Notes: generated by a model not told the origin, from the letters alone. A stretch of DNA of 64,000 nt from Sphaerisporangium krabiense (GCF_014200435.1 NZ_JACHBR010000001.1:3937501-4001500), one strand, 5' to 3'. Counted from the first letter of the stretch, positions 8,565 through 16,950 are shown. Made by a program: numbers and translations.

Positions 8565-9506
8565 TCAGGAGGGGGGAACGGTCACGCCGAGGGCCCTGGC
8601 GATCCAGTGGTGGGCGATCGTCTCGGGTGGAGGCCAGGGGGTGCCGTTGATGACGGCCACCAGGCGCCACTGGTGTTCGGCGCGGGGGTCGTGTTCCTCG
8701 TAGCCGCGTGCCAGCGTGCGGCGTAGTTCGGGGCCGTCCTCGGCTCCGTGCATCCGCGCGAGGAGGGCCACCACCCGGTCGAGGACGGGGGCCGCCTCGG
8801 GTGTGCCGGGCTCGACGCCCTCGGCGATGGCGGCCCGCACCACCGCGACGACGGCGGCGTTCGTCTCCTGCCACCCCTTCGCGTCGAAGCCGCCTTCGCG
8901 CCGGTCCCAGTAATCCTCGCTCTGCCGGCGCAGCGCGGTGCGGTAGTCGTCGTCGGAGAGCAGGTCGACCAGTTCCAGCCAGGCGTCGAGCTGTTCGATG
9001 GTCGGCTCGGGCGGCAGTTCGGGCATCATCGCCTCGCGCAGGCACGTCAGCCACTGCTCGCGCGCGCCGACGCCGCCGCCGACCTCGGCCACGAACGAGT
9101 CCAGCAGCGCGTCCCGCTCGGCGGCGCCGATGCGGCCCAGGGTGTTCAGCCTGCGCAGGTCCTCCTCGGAGGGGTCGCCGCGCTCCAGCGTCGCCCGTAG
9201 CACGGCGCGGGTGCGCTGGAGGCTCTTGAGCTGGGACTCCACGGTGCGCAGGTGCAGGTCGAGCACCTGGCGGAGATCGCGCTCGCCCAGGGAGCGGATC
9301 GTGGCGAGGCCGACGCCGATCTCGCGCAGCGTGCGGACGAGTTCGAGGCGCGCGACGTCGGCCTCGCCGTACAGGCGGTAGCCGGCGGGGGTGCGGTCGC
9401 GCTCCGGCAGGACTCCGGCGTCGGAGTAGAAGCGGATGGTCTTGACGGGCAGGCCGGACAGCCGTGAGAGCTGGCCGATCGTGTACGTGTCAGGCGGCCT
9501 GGTCAT
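8565..9506 (-). CDS. MerR-family regulator with large C-terminal domain
   Basis: 313 residues. The N-terminal MerR winged HTH reads YTIGQLSRLSGLPVKTIRFYSDAGVLPERDRTP in two parts with the usual RFY and GYRLYG signatures. A dimerisation helix (about 75-110) follows, then a roughly 190-residue helical domain rich in W and E that resembles effector domains of drug-sensing MerR proteins such as the TipAS/BltR type. That resemblance is impressionistic. The start at 9506 lies seven bases after AATAAT on the minus strand, so it is probably leaderless. The gene is divergent from an L11 paralogue, and the intergenic DNA carries a MerR-type promoter. The likely job is to activate the L11 copy on an antibiotic signal. 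Confidence 0.85.
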   Translation of the reverse strand: MTRPPDTYTIGQLSRLSGLPVKTIRFYSDAGVLPERDRTPAGYRLYGEADVARLELVRTLREIGVGLATIRSLGERDLRQVLDLHLRTVESQLKSLQRTRAVLRATLERGDPSEEDLRRLNTLGRIGAAERDALLDSFVAEVGGGVGAREQWLTCLREAMMPELPPEPTIEQLDAWLELVDLLSDDDYRTALRRQSEDYWDRREGGFDAKGWQETNAAVVAVVRAAIAEGVEPGTPEAAPVLDRVVALLARMHGAEDGPELRRTLARGYEEHDPRAEHQWRLVAVINGTPWPPPETIAHHWIARALGVTVPPS

Positions 9507-9519
9507 ACGCCCGATTATT

Positions 9520-9554
9520 CCAGTTGAGCCTCCAGTAACTGGACACTTTACGGT
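9520..9554 (+). promoter_or_regulatory. MerR-type 19-bp-spacer promoter for L11 paralogue
   Basis: TTGAGC at 9524-9529 and TACGGT at 9549-9554 are 19 bp apart, the over-long spacing that MerR activators correct by distorting DNA. Inside the spacer is the 13-bp palindrome TCCAGTAACTGGA (9531-9543), and a wider dyad CCAGTT-N11-AACTGG spans 9520-9542. The ATG of the L11 gene begins eight bases after the -10, so the transcript would be leaderless. Confidence 0.75.
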
Positions 9555-9561
9555 TTCCGAC

Positions 9562-9987
9562 ATGGCGAAGAACAAGGTCACCAGAGTCGTGAAACTGCAG
9601 GTCAGGGCGGGGGAGGCCAGTCCCGCGACGGTCGGGAAGGACCTGGGGCCGCTCGGCATCAACCTGATGGACTTCTGCCGCAGGTACAACGCCGAGACCG
9701 AGGGCCGGCGGGGCTTCGTGGTCCCCGCCGAGATCACCGTGTACGAGGACCGCTCGTTCGACCTCGTCACCAAGATGCCCACCACGGCCTCGCTGCTGCG
9801 CCACGCCGCGGGCCTCCAGGCGGGCAGCCCCCGCCCCGGCCATCAGGACGCCGGGTCGATCACCCGCGAGGCGCTCCGCGAGGTGGCCCGCACGAAGATG
9901 CCCGACCTGAACACCACCGACCTCGCCCAGGCCGAGAAGATCATCGCGGGCACCGCACGCTCGATGGGCCTGGTGATCAAGGACTGA
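9562..9987 (+). CDS. Ribosomal protein L11 paralogue lacking the thiopeptide-contact prolines
   Basis: 141 residues, the normal length of L11. The C-terminal rRNA-binding domain is well kept (ARTKMPDLN, EKIIAGTARSMG), so it should bind the GTPase-centre RNA. The N-terminal domain departs from the norm: where bacterial L11 has a P-S-P-P-V-G-P-A-L-G stretch, this protein reads P-A-T-V-G-K-D-L-G, one residue shorter. It has lost the Pro pair (E. coli 22/23) and the Pro at 26, the region thiostrepton-type antibiotics contact and where resistance mutations arise. The housekeeping rplK normally lies with rplA near nusG/secE, which is not here, so this is very likely a second copy. It is under MerR control and has no ribosome site. 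A resistance L11 is the likeliest role. Confidence 0.88.
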   Translation: MAKNKVTRVVKLQVRAGEASPATVGKDLGPLGINLMDFCRRYNAETEGRRGFVVPAEITVYEDRSFDLVTKMPTTASLLRHAAGLQAGSPRPGHQDAGSITREALREVARTKMPDLNTTDLAQAEKIIAGTARSMGLVIKD

Positions 9988-10000
9988 CGCGGCGGGGCGG

Positions 10001-11044
10001 TCAGGTCAGGAAGGGGGAGACGACGAGCCAGCCGGGGTCGGGGGTGGACTCGACGGTCGGGGTGCCCTCGGTCCAGGTCTCGGCCACGTCCTCGGCGCGC
10101 TGGACGGCGTCGGTGGACGGGTCGGCGTAGACGTGCAGGACCCGGTTGCCCTCGCTGCTCATGTGGACGGCGAGCAGGGCGGTGTCGCCGAGCCGCGTGG
10201 TCAGCCGCTCCTCGAAGGCGCGCAGCGCCTCGGGCGCGTCTCCGGCGGGCAGGCCGTCCGCGTCGCGTTCGGCGTACGGCAGGGTGATCGCGATGTGCCG
10301 GTCGAAGAGGGGGTGGTCCACCGGGCGCAGGGGGTAGCGCGTGGCGGCGACCAGGGGCGCTCCGCCGGCCGTCTGCCCGGTGAGCAGGGCCCACTGCTCG
10401 CCCTGGTGCTCGGCGGCCAGGTCGGCGACCATGGTGGGCAGGTAGATGGCCGGGACGGCGTCGATGGGCGGGGCCGTGGCGGCGGTGACGTCGCCGATCC
10501 AGCGGGCGACCTCGTCCTCGCCGATCAGCCGGTCGAGCGCGAGGAAGGCCGCGGCGGCACGGTCCTCGTCCCCCAAGTCCGGAAAAATCGGGTGATAAGC
10601 GGAGATGTCCATGCGGGGCGCGCCGGGCGGCACCCGCAGGCCCAGCACCAGCTTGCCCAGGGCGAACTCGCGCCCGTCCACCTCCAGCACGAGATCGGCC
10701 GGGTGTGAGGACGCCTGCCGTGACGGGTGGAACTCCCACAGCGCGTCCGGCGGCGGCGCCGCGCGCGCCCAGCGGTGCGCGAGCGGGCGCAGCTCGGGAT
10801 CGCCGTCGCAGGAAACCACCAGCGACCGCAGCGCCTCCCGGCCCGGCGTGATCTCGGCGACCAGCCCGGGATCGACGGCCGCGACCGCCGAGGCGAGCAG
10901 CTCGCCCGCCCCCGAAGCGTCGTCGGCCTCCAGCAGCGCGTCGACCTGCGGCCGCGTCCGCGCCCACCAGACCCAGAAATCGACGACGGCGGCGTCCCCC
11001 TGGCGGCCCTGGTCGCTCTCCTGCCCGAAGAATTCCATGGGCAT
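10001..11044 (-). CDS. Uncharacterised protein, 347 residues
   Basis: A soluble acidic protein without a signal peptide or membrane segment. The N-terminal part (FWVWWARTRPQVDALLEA, then SCDGDPELRPLAHRWA) looks like the domain of unknown function found in proteins annotated as DUF695-like; I am not certain of this. The C-terminal half includes ITLPYAERDADGLPAG and LLAVHMSSEGNRVLHVY. The start at 11044 has GGAGG four bases upstream, and a second ATG at 11038 is possible. It is convergent with the L11 gene (13 nt apart). No function is proposed. Confidence 0.7.
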   Translation of the reverse strand: MPMEFFGQESDQGRQGDAAVVDFWVWWARTRPQVDALLEADDASGAGELLASAVAAVDPGLVAEITPGREALRSLVVSCDGDPELRPLAHRWARAAPPPDALWEFHPSRQASSHPADLVLEVDGREFALGKLVLGLRVPPGAPRMDISAYHPIFPDLGDEDRAAAAFLALDRLIGEDEVARWIGDVTAATAPPIDAVPAIYLPTMVADLAAEHQGEQWALLTGQTAGGAPLVAATRYPLRPVDHPLFDRHIAITLPYAERDADGLPAGDAPEALRAFEERLTTRLGDTALLAVHMSSEGNRVLHVYADPSTDAVQRAEDVAETWTEGTPTVESTPDPGWLVVSPFLT

Positions 11045-11125
11045 GGATCCTCCCAGCCGTCACCGGCGAACGCCAACGTGGACACGTTCGCCTTTCCGGC
11101 CTGTGAAGGCGCGGCGACAGGACGA

Positions 11126-11602
11126 TCAGCTGTCCGGCACGCCCGCGCGCCGCTCATGGCGTGCGCGGGCGAGGCGATAGGCCGTGCCCAGCAGCTCACG
11201 GGTCGCCGCCTCGGTGCGCGGGCCCGGGTTCACCACCGCCAGCCAGCCGAGCGTGCCGTAGACGGGATGGGCGATCACGGTGTCGGCGGCGGCGGGGTCG
11301 GCGTCCGCGGCGGCCGGTTCCCGGGGCGCGTGACCGGTCCACCGGACGAACTCCTCTTTCCCGGCGGAGACGTTCACGCGGAAGACGCCCGGCCGGTCCA
11401 GCCGCGACGCCTCGTCGTCGGGGTAGTTCTTGGTCACGATCGTCGCGAAGGGCTGGGTCGTCGTCGGGACGACGCCGTCGGGCGAGTAGTAGAAGAACGT
11501 GTCGCCCCAGGCGAGCTCCGGCGTGCCGTCACCGGGCCCCGGCCTGAGGGTCAGGACGCCGTCCAGGCCGCCGACGAGGCCGATGATCTCTTCCATGGTC
11601 AT
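11126..11602 (-). CDS. Small uncharacterised protein (DUF6194/MmcQ-like)
   Basis: 158 residues. MEEIIGLVGGLDGVL at the start, WGDTFFYYSPDG near 33, FATIVTKNYPDDEAS near 52, FRVNVS near 74 and HPVYGTLGWLAVVNPG near 112 match a common small actinobacterial family annotated as DUF6194, related to MmcQ/YjbR-like folds. No catalytic residues are evident. It is divergent from the double-HTH MerR gene with a 63-bp gap and lies upstream of the 347-residue gene on the same strand. Confidence 0.7.
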   Translation of the reverse strand: MTMEEIIGLVGGLDGVLTLRPGPGDGTPELAWGDTFFYYSPDGVVPTTTQPFATIVTKNYPDDEASRLDRPGVFRVNVSAGKEEFVRWTGHAPREPAAADADPAAADTVIAHPVYGTLGWLAVVNPGPRTEAATRELLGTAYRLARARHERRAGVPDS

Positions 11603-11665
11603 GTGTTCTAGCGTGGCATTGAAGTGCTTGTGGAGACTTCGTGGTGGATATCGAGGAGTTTTCCC

Positions 11666-12412
11666 GTGTCAGGTCGCCAATCGCATGGCATGCGCACCGT
11701 CGATGTCGCACGGCGTGCCGGGTGCTCCGTGCAACAGGTGCGCAATCTGGAGCGCGACGGCGTGCTGCCGCCGGCGGCGCGCACCGGCGCGGGCTACCGG
11801 GTCTACGGGGAGATACACCTGCGGTCCGCGCTGGCCTACCGCGCCCTGGCGGCGGGCGCGGGTCCGGCCGAGGCCAAGAAGATCGTCCGGACCGCTCATG
11901 GGTTCCCCGCCTCGGAGGTGCTCGCCCTCCTCGACGCGGCGCACGCCCGGCTCGACGCGGAACGCACGGAACTCCGGCAGGCCAGGCAGGCCGTCCAGGC
12001 GATCTCCGGCGAGCCGGTCGACGACGTGCGCGCCTCGGACGCGATGAGCGTCTCCGAACTCGCCGCCGCGCTCGGTGTGCGCCCGTCGACGCTGCGGCAC
12101 TGGGACGCGGAGGACCTCGTCGTCCCGGACCGCGACCCCGTCCGGGGGACGCGACGCTACACACCGGCCCAGGTGCGGGACGCCCGGATCGTTCACCAGC
12201 TCCGCAGGGCCGGTTACCGCATCGCACCGCTCCGGGCCCTGATGCCGGAGCTACGCCGCGCCCGCCGGCTGGACGAGGTCGCCACCGCGCTGGCCGCCAG
12301 AGACGCCGGCATCGCGGCGCGCTCCCAAGCCCTCCTCGACGGCGCCGCCGCGCTCAGCGCCGTGCTCACCCTGACAGCCCACGACGCCGCCGCCGCGCCC
12401 CATGGGGAGTGA
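11666..12412 (+). CDS. MerR-like regulator with two tandem HTH domains
   Basis: 248 residues, with two MerR-type winged helices in one chain. The first is [26 protein letters not shown] at the N-terminus, with [10 protein letters not shown] after it. The second is [26 protein letters not shown] near 124, with [23 protein letters not shown] after it. A helical linker joins them and a short helix ends the protein. A monomer could therefore read both half-sites of an operator. GTG 11666 is chosen because GAGGAG lies seven bases upstream; ATG 11690 is an alternative. The gene ends 71 nt before mnmA on the same strand. Confidence 0.8.
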   Translation: MSGRQSHGMRTVDVARRAGCSVQQVRNLERDGVLPPAARTGAGYRVYGEIHLRSALAYRALAAGAGPAEAKKIVRTAHGFPASEVLALLDAAHARLDAERTELRQARQAVQAISGEPVDDVRASDAMSVSELAAALGVRPSTLRHWDAEDLVVPDRDPVRGTRRYTPAQVRDARIVHQLRRAGYRIAPLRALMPELRRARRLDEVATALAARDAGIAARSQALLDGAAALSAVLTLTAHDAAAAPHGE

Positions 12413-12483
12413 GCCGGTCTTCGGCCGGAGGCCGTGCGCGGATACCCGAGGGGGGTCGTGGGCAGGGTAATCTCGGGAGTGTT

Positions 12484-13554
12484 ATGAGTCTTCGTGTGCT
12501 TGCCGCCATGTCCGGCGGCGTCGACTCCGCGGTGGCCGCGGCCCGGATCGCCGAGGCCGGGTACGACGTCACCGGGGTTCACCTGGCGCTCTCGTCGAAC
12601 CCCAAGTCGTACCGCACCGGCGCGCGCGGCTGCTGCACGCTGGAGGACTCCCGCGACGCCCGCCGGGCCGCCGACGTCATCGGCATCCCCTTCTACGTCT
12701 GGGACATGGCCGAGCGGTTCCACCGCGACGTCGTCGAGGACTTCGTCAGCGAGTACGCCGCGGGCCGCACCCCGAATCCCTGTCTGCGCTGCAACGAGAA
12801 GATCAAGTTCGAGGCCGTGCTCGACCGGGCGCTGGCCCTCGGCTTCGACGCGGTCGCCACCGGCCACCACGCCCGCCTGGAGGACGGGGTGCTGCGCCGG
12901 AGCGTCGACGCGGGCAAGGACCAGTCGTACGTCCTCGGCGTGCTGACGCGCGACCAGCTCTCCCACGCGATCTTCCCGCTGGGCGGCTCCACCAAGGCGC
13001 AGGTGCGTGAGGAGGCCGCCGCCCGCGGCCTGACCGTGGCCGACAAGCCCGACAGCCACGACATCTGCTTCATCGCCGACGGCGACACCCGCGGCTTCCT
13101 GGCCGAGCGGCTCGGCGCCGAGCGCGGCCCGATCGTGGACGAGACCGGTGCGGTCCTCGGCACCCACGAGGGCGCGTACGGCTACACGATCGGCCAGCGC
13201 AAGGGCCTGCGGCTGGACCGCCCGACCTCCGACGGCCGCCCGAGGTACGTGCTGTCCATCGAGCCGGTGTCCAACACGGTCACCGTGGGCCCGCGCGAGT
13301 CGCTGGCCGTGCGGGCGATCGTGGCCGAGCGCCCGATCTTCAACGGGCCGGTGGGGGAGCCGCACGAGCCGCTGGCCTGCCAGGTCCAGCTCCGCGCGCA
13401 CGGCGAGGTGTACGGCTGCCGCGTCCAGCTCTCCGGCGGCGTCCTGCACATCGCGCTGGACTCCCCGGCGACCGGCGTGGCGGCGGGTCAGGCGGCCGTC
13501 CTCTACAGCGGGGACACCGTCCTCGGCTCCGCCACCATCACCTCGTCGTCCTGA
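12484..13554 (+). CDS. mnmA: tRNA 2-thiouridylase MnmA
   Basis: 356 residues. Thiolates U34 of tRNAs for Lys, Glu and Gln using ATP and a protein persulfide. PP-loop [16 protein letters not shown] at residue 8, nucleophile cysteine in [11 protein letters not shown] near 97 and the second catalytic cysteine in [16 protein letters not shown] near 195, followed by the IGQRKGL domain and a C-terminal beta-barrel. The ATG at 12484 is chosen by homology; the same frame is open far upstream. The cysteine desulfurase at 7.4 kb is the probable sulfur donor. Confidence 0.95.
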   Translation: MSLRVLAAMSGGVDSAVAAARIAEAGYDVTGVHLALSSNPKSYRTGARGCCTLEDSRDARRAADVIGIPFYVWDMAERFHRDVVEDFVSEYAAGRTPNPCLRCNEKIKFEAVLDRALALGFDAVATGHHARLEDGVLRRSVDAGKDQSYVLGVLTRDQLSHAIFPLGGSTKAQVREEAAARGLTVADKPDSHDICFIADGDTRGFLAERLGAERGPIVDETGAVLGTHEGAYGYTIGQRKGLRLDRPTSDGRPRYVLSIEPVSNTVTVGPRESLAVRAIVAERPIFNGPVGEPHEPLACQVQLRAHGEVYGCRVQLSGGVLHIALDSPATGVAAGQAAVLYSGDTVLGSATITSSS

Positions 13555-13628
13555 GAGTCGTGCCCCGGGCCGGGTCCCGGGTCGTGTTCCGAGCCCTGTC
13601 CCCGTCCTGAGCCGTCGCGCGGGCCGGG

Positions 13629-14273
13629 TCAGCCGCCGATGACGACGCTCTCGCCCGGCTTCAGGCGCCGGAAGTCGCCGCCCTGGGCCTGCGCGCTGCG
13701 GTCGAGCAGGCCGTCCACCAGCGACAGCCCCACCTCGTTGTACAGGCCGTCGTGGATCGAGAACGCCCGCGTGGGGTTCACGGCCTTGAGGTAGTCGAGC
13801 ATCTCGGCGGCCTTCATCCACGGCCCGCCGGTCGGGGTGAGCAGCGTGCCCACCGGGCTGCCCGGGACGGTGAACGCGTCGCCGGGGTGGAAGACCTCGC
13901 CGTCGATGAGGAACCCGACGTTCTGCACCAGGGGCATCTCCGGCCAGACCTTGGCGTGCTCCCGCCCGGCCACGCCGATCTCGAAGCCCGCCGCGGTGAA
14001 CGCGTCGCCCTCGCCGACGACGTTGACCTTCACGCTCAGCCCCTCCAACTGCGCGGCCACCGCCGCGCAGGTCCAGATCTGGACACCGGAGGCGAGCGCG
14101 GCGAGGCGCTTGACCTCCAGGTGGTCGAAGTGCTCGTGAGTGATCAGTACGGCGTCGGCGCCCTCGACGGCCGACTCCTCGGTGAGGCCGCCGGGGTCGA
14201 TGACGAGGGTGGAGCCGTCCTTCTCCAGGCGCACGCACGCGTGGCCGTGCTTGGTCAGTGTCGTGAGCTTCAT
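13629..14273 (-). CDS. Metallo-beta-lactamase-fold hydrolase (UlaG-like)
   Basis: 214 residues. N-terminal MKLTTLTKHGHACVRLE and LVIDPGG strands, then the metal site THEHFDHLEVK near residue 48, HAKVWPEM near 112, FHPGDAFTVPG near 133 and a C-terminal histidine in FSIHDGLYNE near 175. This is the short MBL-fold group related to UlaG/YycJ-like proteins; the substrate is unknown. Its ATG overlaps the stop of the ABC exporter gene (ATGA), so the two are translationally coupled. It might act on the exported peptide's pathway or be a bystander core gene. Confidence 0.85.
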   Translation of the reverse strand: MKLTTLTKHGHACVRLEKDGSTLVIDPGGLTEESAVEGADAVLITHEHFDHLEVKRLAALASGVQIWTCAAVAAQLEGLSVKVNVVGEGDAFTAAGFEIGVAGREHAKVWPEMPLVQNVGFLIDGEVFHPGDAFTVPGSPVGTLLTPTGGPWMKAAEMLDYLKAVNPTRAFSIHDGLYNEVGLSLVDGLLDRSAQAQGGDFRRLKPGESVVIGG

Positions 14274-16447
14274 GTTCCCATCATGACCCCGGGCGCGGTC
14301 CGGCCGCCCACGAGCGCCGCGTACTCGCCGCCGAGGGCCAGCAGTTCCTCGTGGCCGCCGCGTTCGACGACCCGGCCCTCGCGCAGCACGAGGATCAGGT
14401 CGGCGTCCCTGACCGTGCTCAGGCGGTGCGCGATGACGATCCTCGTCTGGCGCAGGCCGGACAGGCGCGCCTCGATCGCGGCCTCGGTGGCGGTGTCCAG
14501 GTGGCTCGTCGCCTCGTCGAGGACGAGCACGCGCGGCTCCGACAGCAGAGCCCTGGCCAGCGCGATCCGCTGGCGCTGTCCTCCGGACAGGCCGTGGCCC
14601 TCCGGCAGCGGCGTGTCGTAGCCGAGCGGCATGCGGGCGATCTCGTCGTGCACGCAGGCGAGCCGGGCGGCGGCGACCACCCGCTCCAGCGGCGCGTCCG
14701 GGACGCCGAGGGCGATGTTGTCGCGGATCGTGCCGGAGAACAGCGCGGGATCCTGGGTGACGACGCCGAACCGGCGCCGTAGCGCGGGCGTCCACGCGGC
14801 GGGCGGGGCCACGCCGTCGTAGCGGACCTCGCCCTCCTCGGGCGCGTACAGGCCGAGCATGATCCGCGCCAGCGTGCTCTTGCCGGAACCCGAGCGCCCG
14901 ACCAGCGCGATCTTCTGGCCGGGCCCGGCCAGCAGCGACACCTCGCGCACGGTCCACGCCCCGCGCGGGTCGTACCGGAAGCCGACCCCGCGCAGCTCGA
15001 CGGCGCCCCGGAGCTCGGGCAGGCGCGGCTCGTCCCCGGCGCCAGGCTCCGGGTCGGCGTCCAGGATGTCGGCCAGCCTGCGGACCGCCGCGCCGGCGAC
15101 CTGCATGCGCTGCACGGCGCTCATCAGCGAGTTCAGTGGCGTGATCGCGGCCAGCGCGACGGCGTTCAGGGCGAGCAGCGTGCCGAGCGTCATGTCGTGG
15201 GCGAGCACGCGCCAGGCTCCGGCCCACAGCAGGACCATGGGCGTCATCACGTGGATCGAGGTCTGCGCGGCCACCACGCCGCCGACGGCCCGCGTGCCGC
15301 GCGCGGCGGCGTCGAGCTGGACCGCGAACAGCTCCGCCCACCGGTCGATCACCCGCCGCTCGGCGCTCATCGCCTTCAGCGACTCCACGCCCCGGATCGA
15401 CTCGATCAGACGGCCGTGGGCCTCCGCCTGCGCGGCGAGCTGCCGCTGCGCCAGCGCGCCGGTGCGCCGCCGCGTGCCGAACAGCAGCAGGGCGTGCGCG
15501 GCGACGATCCCGAGCAGGCAGAGGCCGAGCACACGGTCCCCGGCCATGACCAGGGCGATGTAGACGACGGCGAGCGGGCCGTCCAGCATCGCGGGGAGCA
15601 CCTGGCCGGTGGCCAGCTCCCTGATCGCCGTGACGCCCTCGGCCCTGGCGACCAGGTCGCCGGTGCCGCGCAGGGCGAAGAACCGGTACGGCAGCGAGAA
15701 CAGGTGACGCACGGTCTCGGTGGTGAGGTGGCGGTCGGCGCGCGTCTGGAGCGCCGCCAGCATGCGCACGCGCGCGAGGCCCAGCGCGAGCTGGGCGCCC
15801 GCGGCCACCGCCACGCCGGCGCCGATCAACGGCAGCGGGTCCGCGGAACCGGACGGCAGCACCCGGTCGACGATCAGTCCCGAGCCGAGCGGCAGCACCA
15901 GGCCGAGCGCCTGGAGCAGCACCGAGGCGAGCACGATCAGCGCGACCAGGCCGCGCGAGCGGCGCAGCGCGTCCAGGAGCATGCGCCGCCGCCAGGGCCG
16001 CACGGGCGGGTCGATCCGTCCTGGACGGAAGCCGGGGCCGGGCGTGGGGACGATGACGACGCCGGTGAAGCCGGCGGCGAACTCCTCGTGGGTGAGCCGC
16101 AGGCGGCCCCGTGCCGGGTCGGCGACCTCGACACCCCGGCGCCCGTGGCGCTCGACGACCACGAAGTGGCCGGACCTCCAGTGCGCGATGGCGGGCAGGG
16201 CCAGCCGGCCGAGCCCGTCCGGGGCGATCCGCATGGCGACCGGCGCGAGGCCGTACTCGCGGGCGGCGGCCACCAGCGCGCGTGCGGTCGTCCCGTCGCG
16301 GGACAGGCCGACCCTGCCGCCGACCTCGCGGAGCGTCGTGCGCAGCCCGTGGTGGCGCAGGACCATCGTCAGGCAGGCCGCCCCGCAGTCCGTCATGGTG
16401 TTCTGCCGCACCACCGGGACGCGGCGGCGCCGGGCCCGTCCGGACAC
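14270..16447 (-). CDS. Peptidase-containing ABC exporter (C39 protease, membrane and ATPase domains)
   Basis: 725 residues in the full bacteriocin-exporter layout. C39 cysteine protease at about 8-135: RQNTMTDCGAACLTMVLRHHG holds the nucleophile cysteine, GHFVVVERHG the histidine and ADPARGR the aspartate. A six-helix exporter domain covers about 150-440. The ATPase domain has Walker A GRSGSGKST, signature LSGGQRQRIALARAL and Walker B VLVLDEATSHLD. Proteins like this cut a peptide leader after Gly-Gly and export the core. GTG 16447 follows GGGGAGGAC. It lies 183 nt downstream of a GG-leader peptide gene on the same strand and overlaps the MBL gene by four bases. Confidence 0.93.
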   Translation of the reverse strand: MSGRARRRRVPVVRQNTMTDCGAACLTMVLRHHGLRTTLREVGGRVGLSRDGTTARALVAAAREYGLAPVAMRIAPDGLGRLALPAIAHWRSGHFVVVERHGRRGVEVADPARGRLRLTHEEFAAGFTGVVIVPTPGPGFRPGRIDPPVRPWRRRMLLDALRRSRGLVALIVLASVLLQALGLVLPLGSGLIVDRVLPSGSADPLPLIGAGVAVAAGAQLALGLARVRMLAALQTRADRHLTTETVRHLFSLPYRFFALRGTGDLVARAEGVTAIRELATGQVLPAMLDGPLAVVYIALVMAGDRVLGLCLLGIVAAHALLLFGTRRRTGALAQRQLAAQAEAHGRLIESIRGVESLKAMSAERRVIDRWAELFAVQLDAAARGTRAVGGVVAAQTSIHVMTPMVLLWAGAWRVLAHDMTLGTLLALNAVALAAITPLNSLMSAVQRMQVAGAAVRRLADILDADPEPGAGDEPRLPELRGAVELRGVGFRYDPRGAWTVREVSLLAGPGQKIALVGRSGSGKSTLARIMLGLYAPEEGEVRYDGVAPPAAWTPALRRRFGVVTQDPALFSGTIRDNIALGVPDAPLERVVAAARLACVHDEIARMPLGYDTPLPEGHGLSGGQRQRIALARALLSEPRVLVLDEATSHLDTATEAAIEARLSGLRQTRIVIAHRLSTVRDADLILVLREGRVVERGGHEELLALGGEYAALVGGRTAPGVMMGT

Positions 16448-16552
16448 CCGTCCTCCCCTTCCTGGCGTTCCCTGGCCCGGGTCGCCGTACGGCGGACCGC
16501 GACGGGCGGGCCCGGGGCGGCGACCCCGTCCCGGGCCCTTGTGTGAACGGAT

Positions 16553-16582
16553 CGGCGGCCCGCCGGGTACGGCGGGCCGCCG
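16553..16582 (-). terminator. Hairpin between precursor peptide and exporter (partial terminator)
   Basis: Perfect 13-bp stem CGGCGGCCCGCCG (16553-16565) with its complement at 16570-16582 and a GGTA loop, no T-run. In peptide operons such a hairpin commonly lets the precursor be made in excess over the exporter. Confidence 0.6.
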
Positions 16583-16630
16583 GTCTCGGTGCGGAGCGTG
16601 CGCCCGCCGGGCGTGGCGGGCGCGCCGGAC

Positions 16631-16759
16631 TCACACCGAGACGCAGATGCCCGGCGGGTCGATGTAGAGGCCCATCGAGACCTCCGGCTTCTGACCTCCG
16701 CTGAGCTGCTCCAGCTCCTCGTCGCCGAGCACCTGCCCGGTCGTCTCGTTCTGGTCCAC
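16631..16759 (-). CDS. Putative exported peptide precursor with double-glycine leader
   Basis: 42 residues. The leader ends LGDEELEQLSGG, a textbook double-glycine leader of the L-x-x-E-E-L-x-x-L-S-G-G type. Cleavage after GG would release the 20-residue core QKPEVSMGLYIDPPGICVSV, which has one cysteine, two serines and a PPG turn. GTG 16759 is the best start, because AAAGGAGG lies seven bases before it; GTG 16765 is too close to that site, and ATG 16840 would add a basic 27-residue extension unlike any leader. The next gene is the C39 exporter. No lanthionine synthetase, radical SAM enzyme, YcaO or other modifying enzyme is visible in the window, so the product is either unmodified or matured from elsewhere. 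I do not recognise the core. Confidence 0.72.
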   Translation of the reverse strand: MDQNETTGQVLGDEELEQLSGGQKPEVSMGLYIDPPGICVSV

Positions 16760-16950
16760 GCTCACCCCTCCTTTCGTCGAACCTTCACGGGCCGCCGGAT
16801 CGCCCCGGCGGCGTTCCCGGGGGTCGGCCCGGTGGTCCAAGGAATATGGGGCCGCTCTTGTAATCGGCTTGGACAGGACTGAACAGCACGGGACGGCTCC
16901 CGCGGCGGGCGCGTCACCCGATCGCCCGGCAGTCCCTAAGCTTGCGGCTT

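Noticed and set aside
13629-16634. A single open frame of about 1000 codons on the minus strand
   Set aside because: Only its last 214 codons are coding (the MBL gene). The remainder is the arginine-rich shadow of the C39 exporter in another frame.
13629-16759. Lanthipeptide or sactipeptide cluster
   Set aside because: A Ser and a Cys in the core would allow one ring, but no synthetase or radical SAM gene exists in the window.
16631-16840. A 69-residue version of the peptide precursor from ATG 16840
   Set aside because: The extra 27 residues are basic and have no ribosome site, whereas GTG 16759 has AAAGGAGG at ideal spacing.
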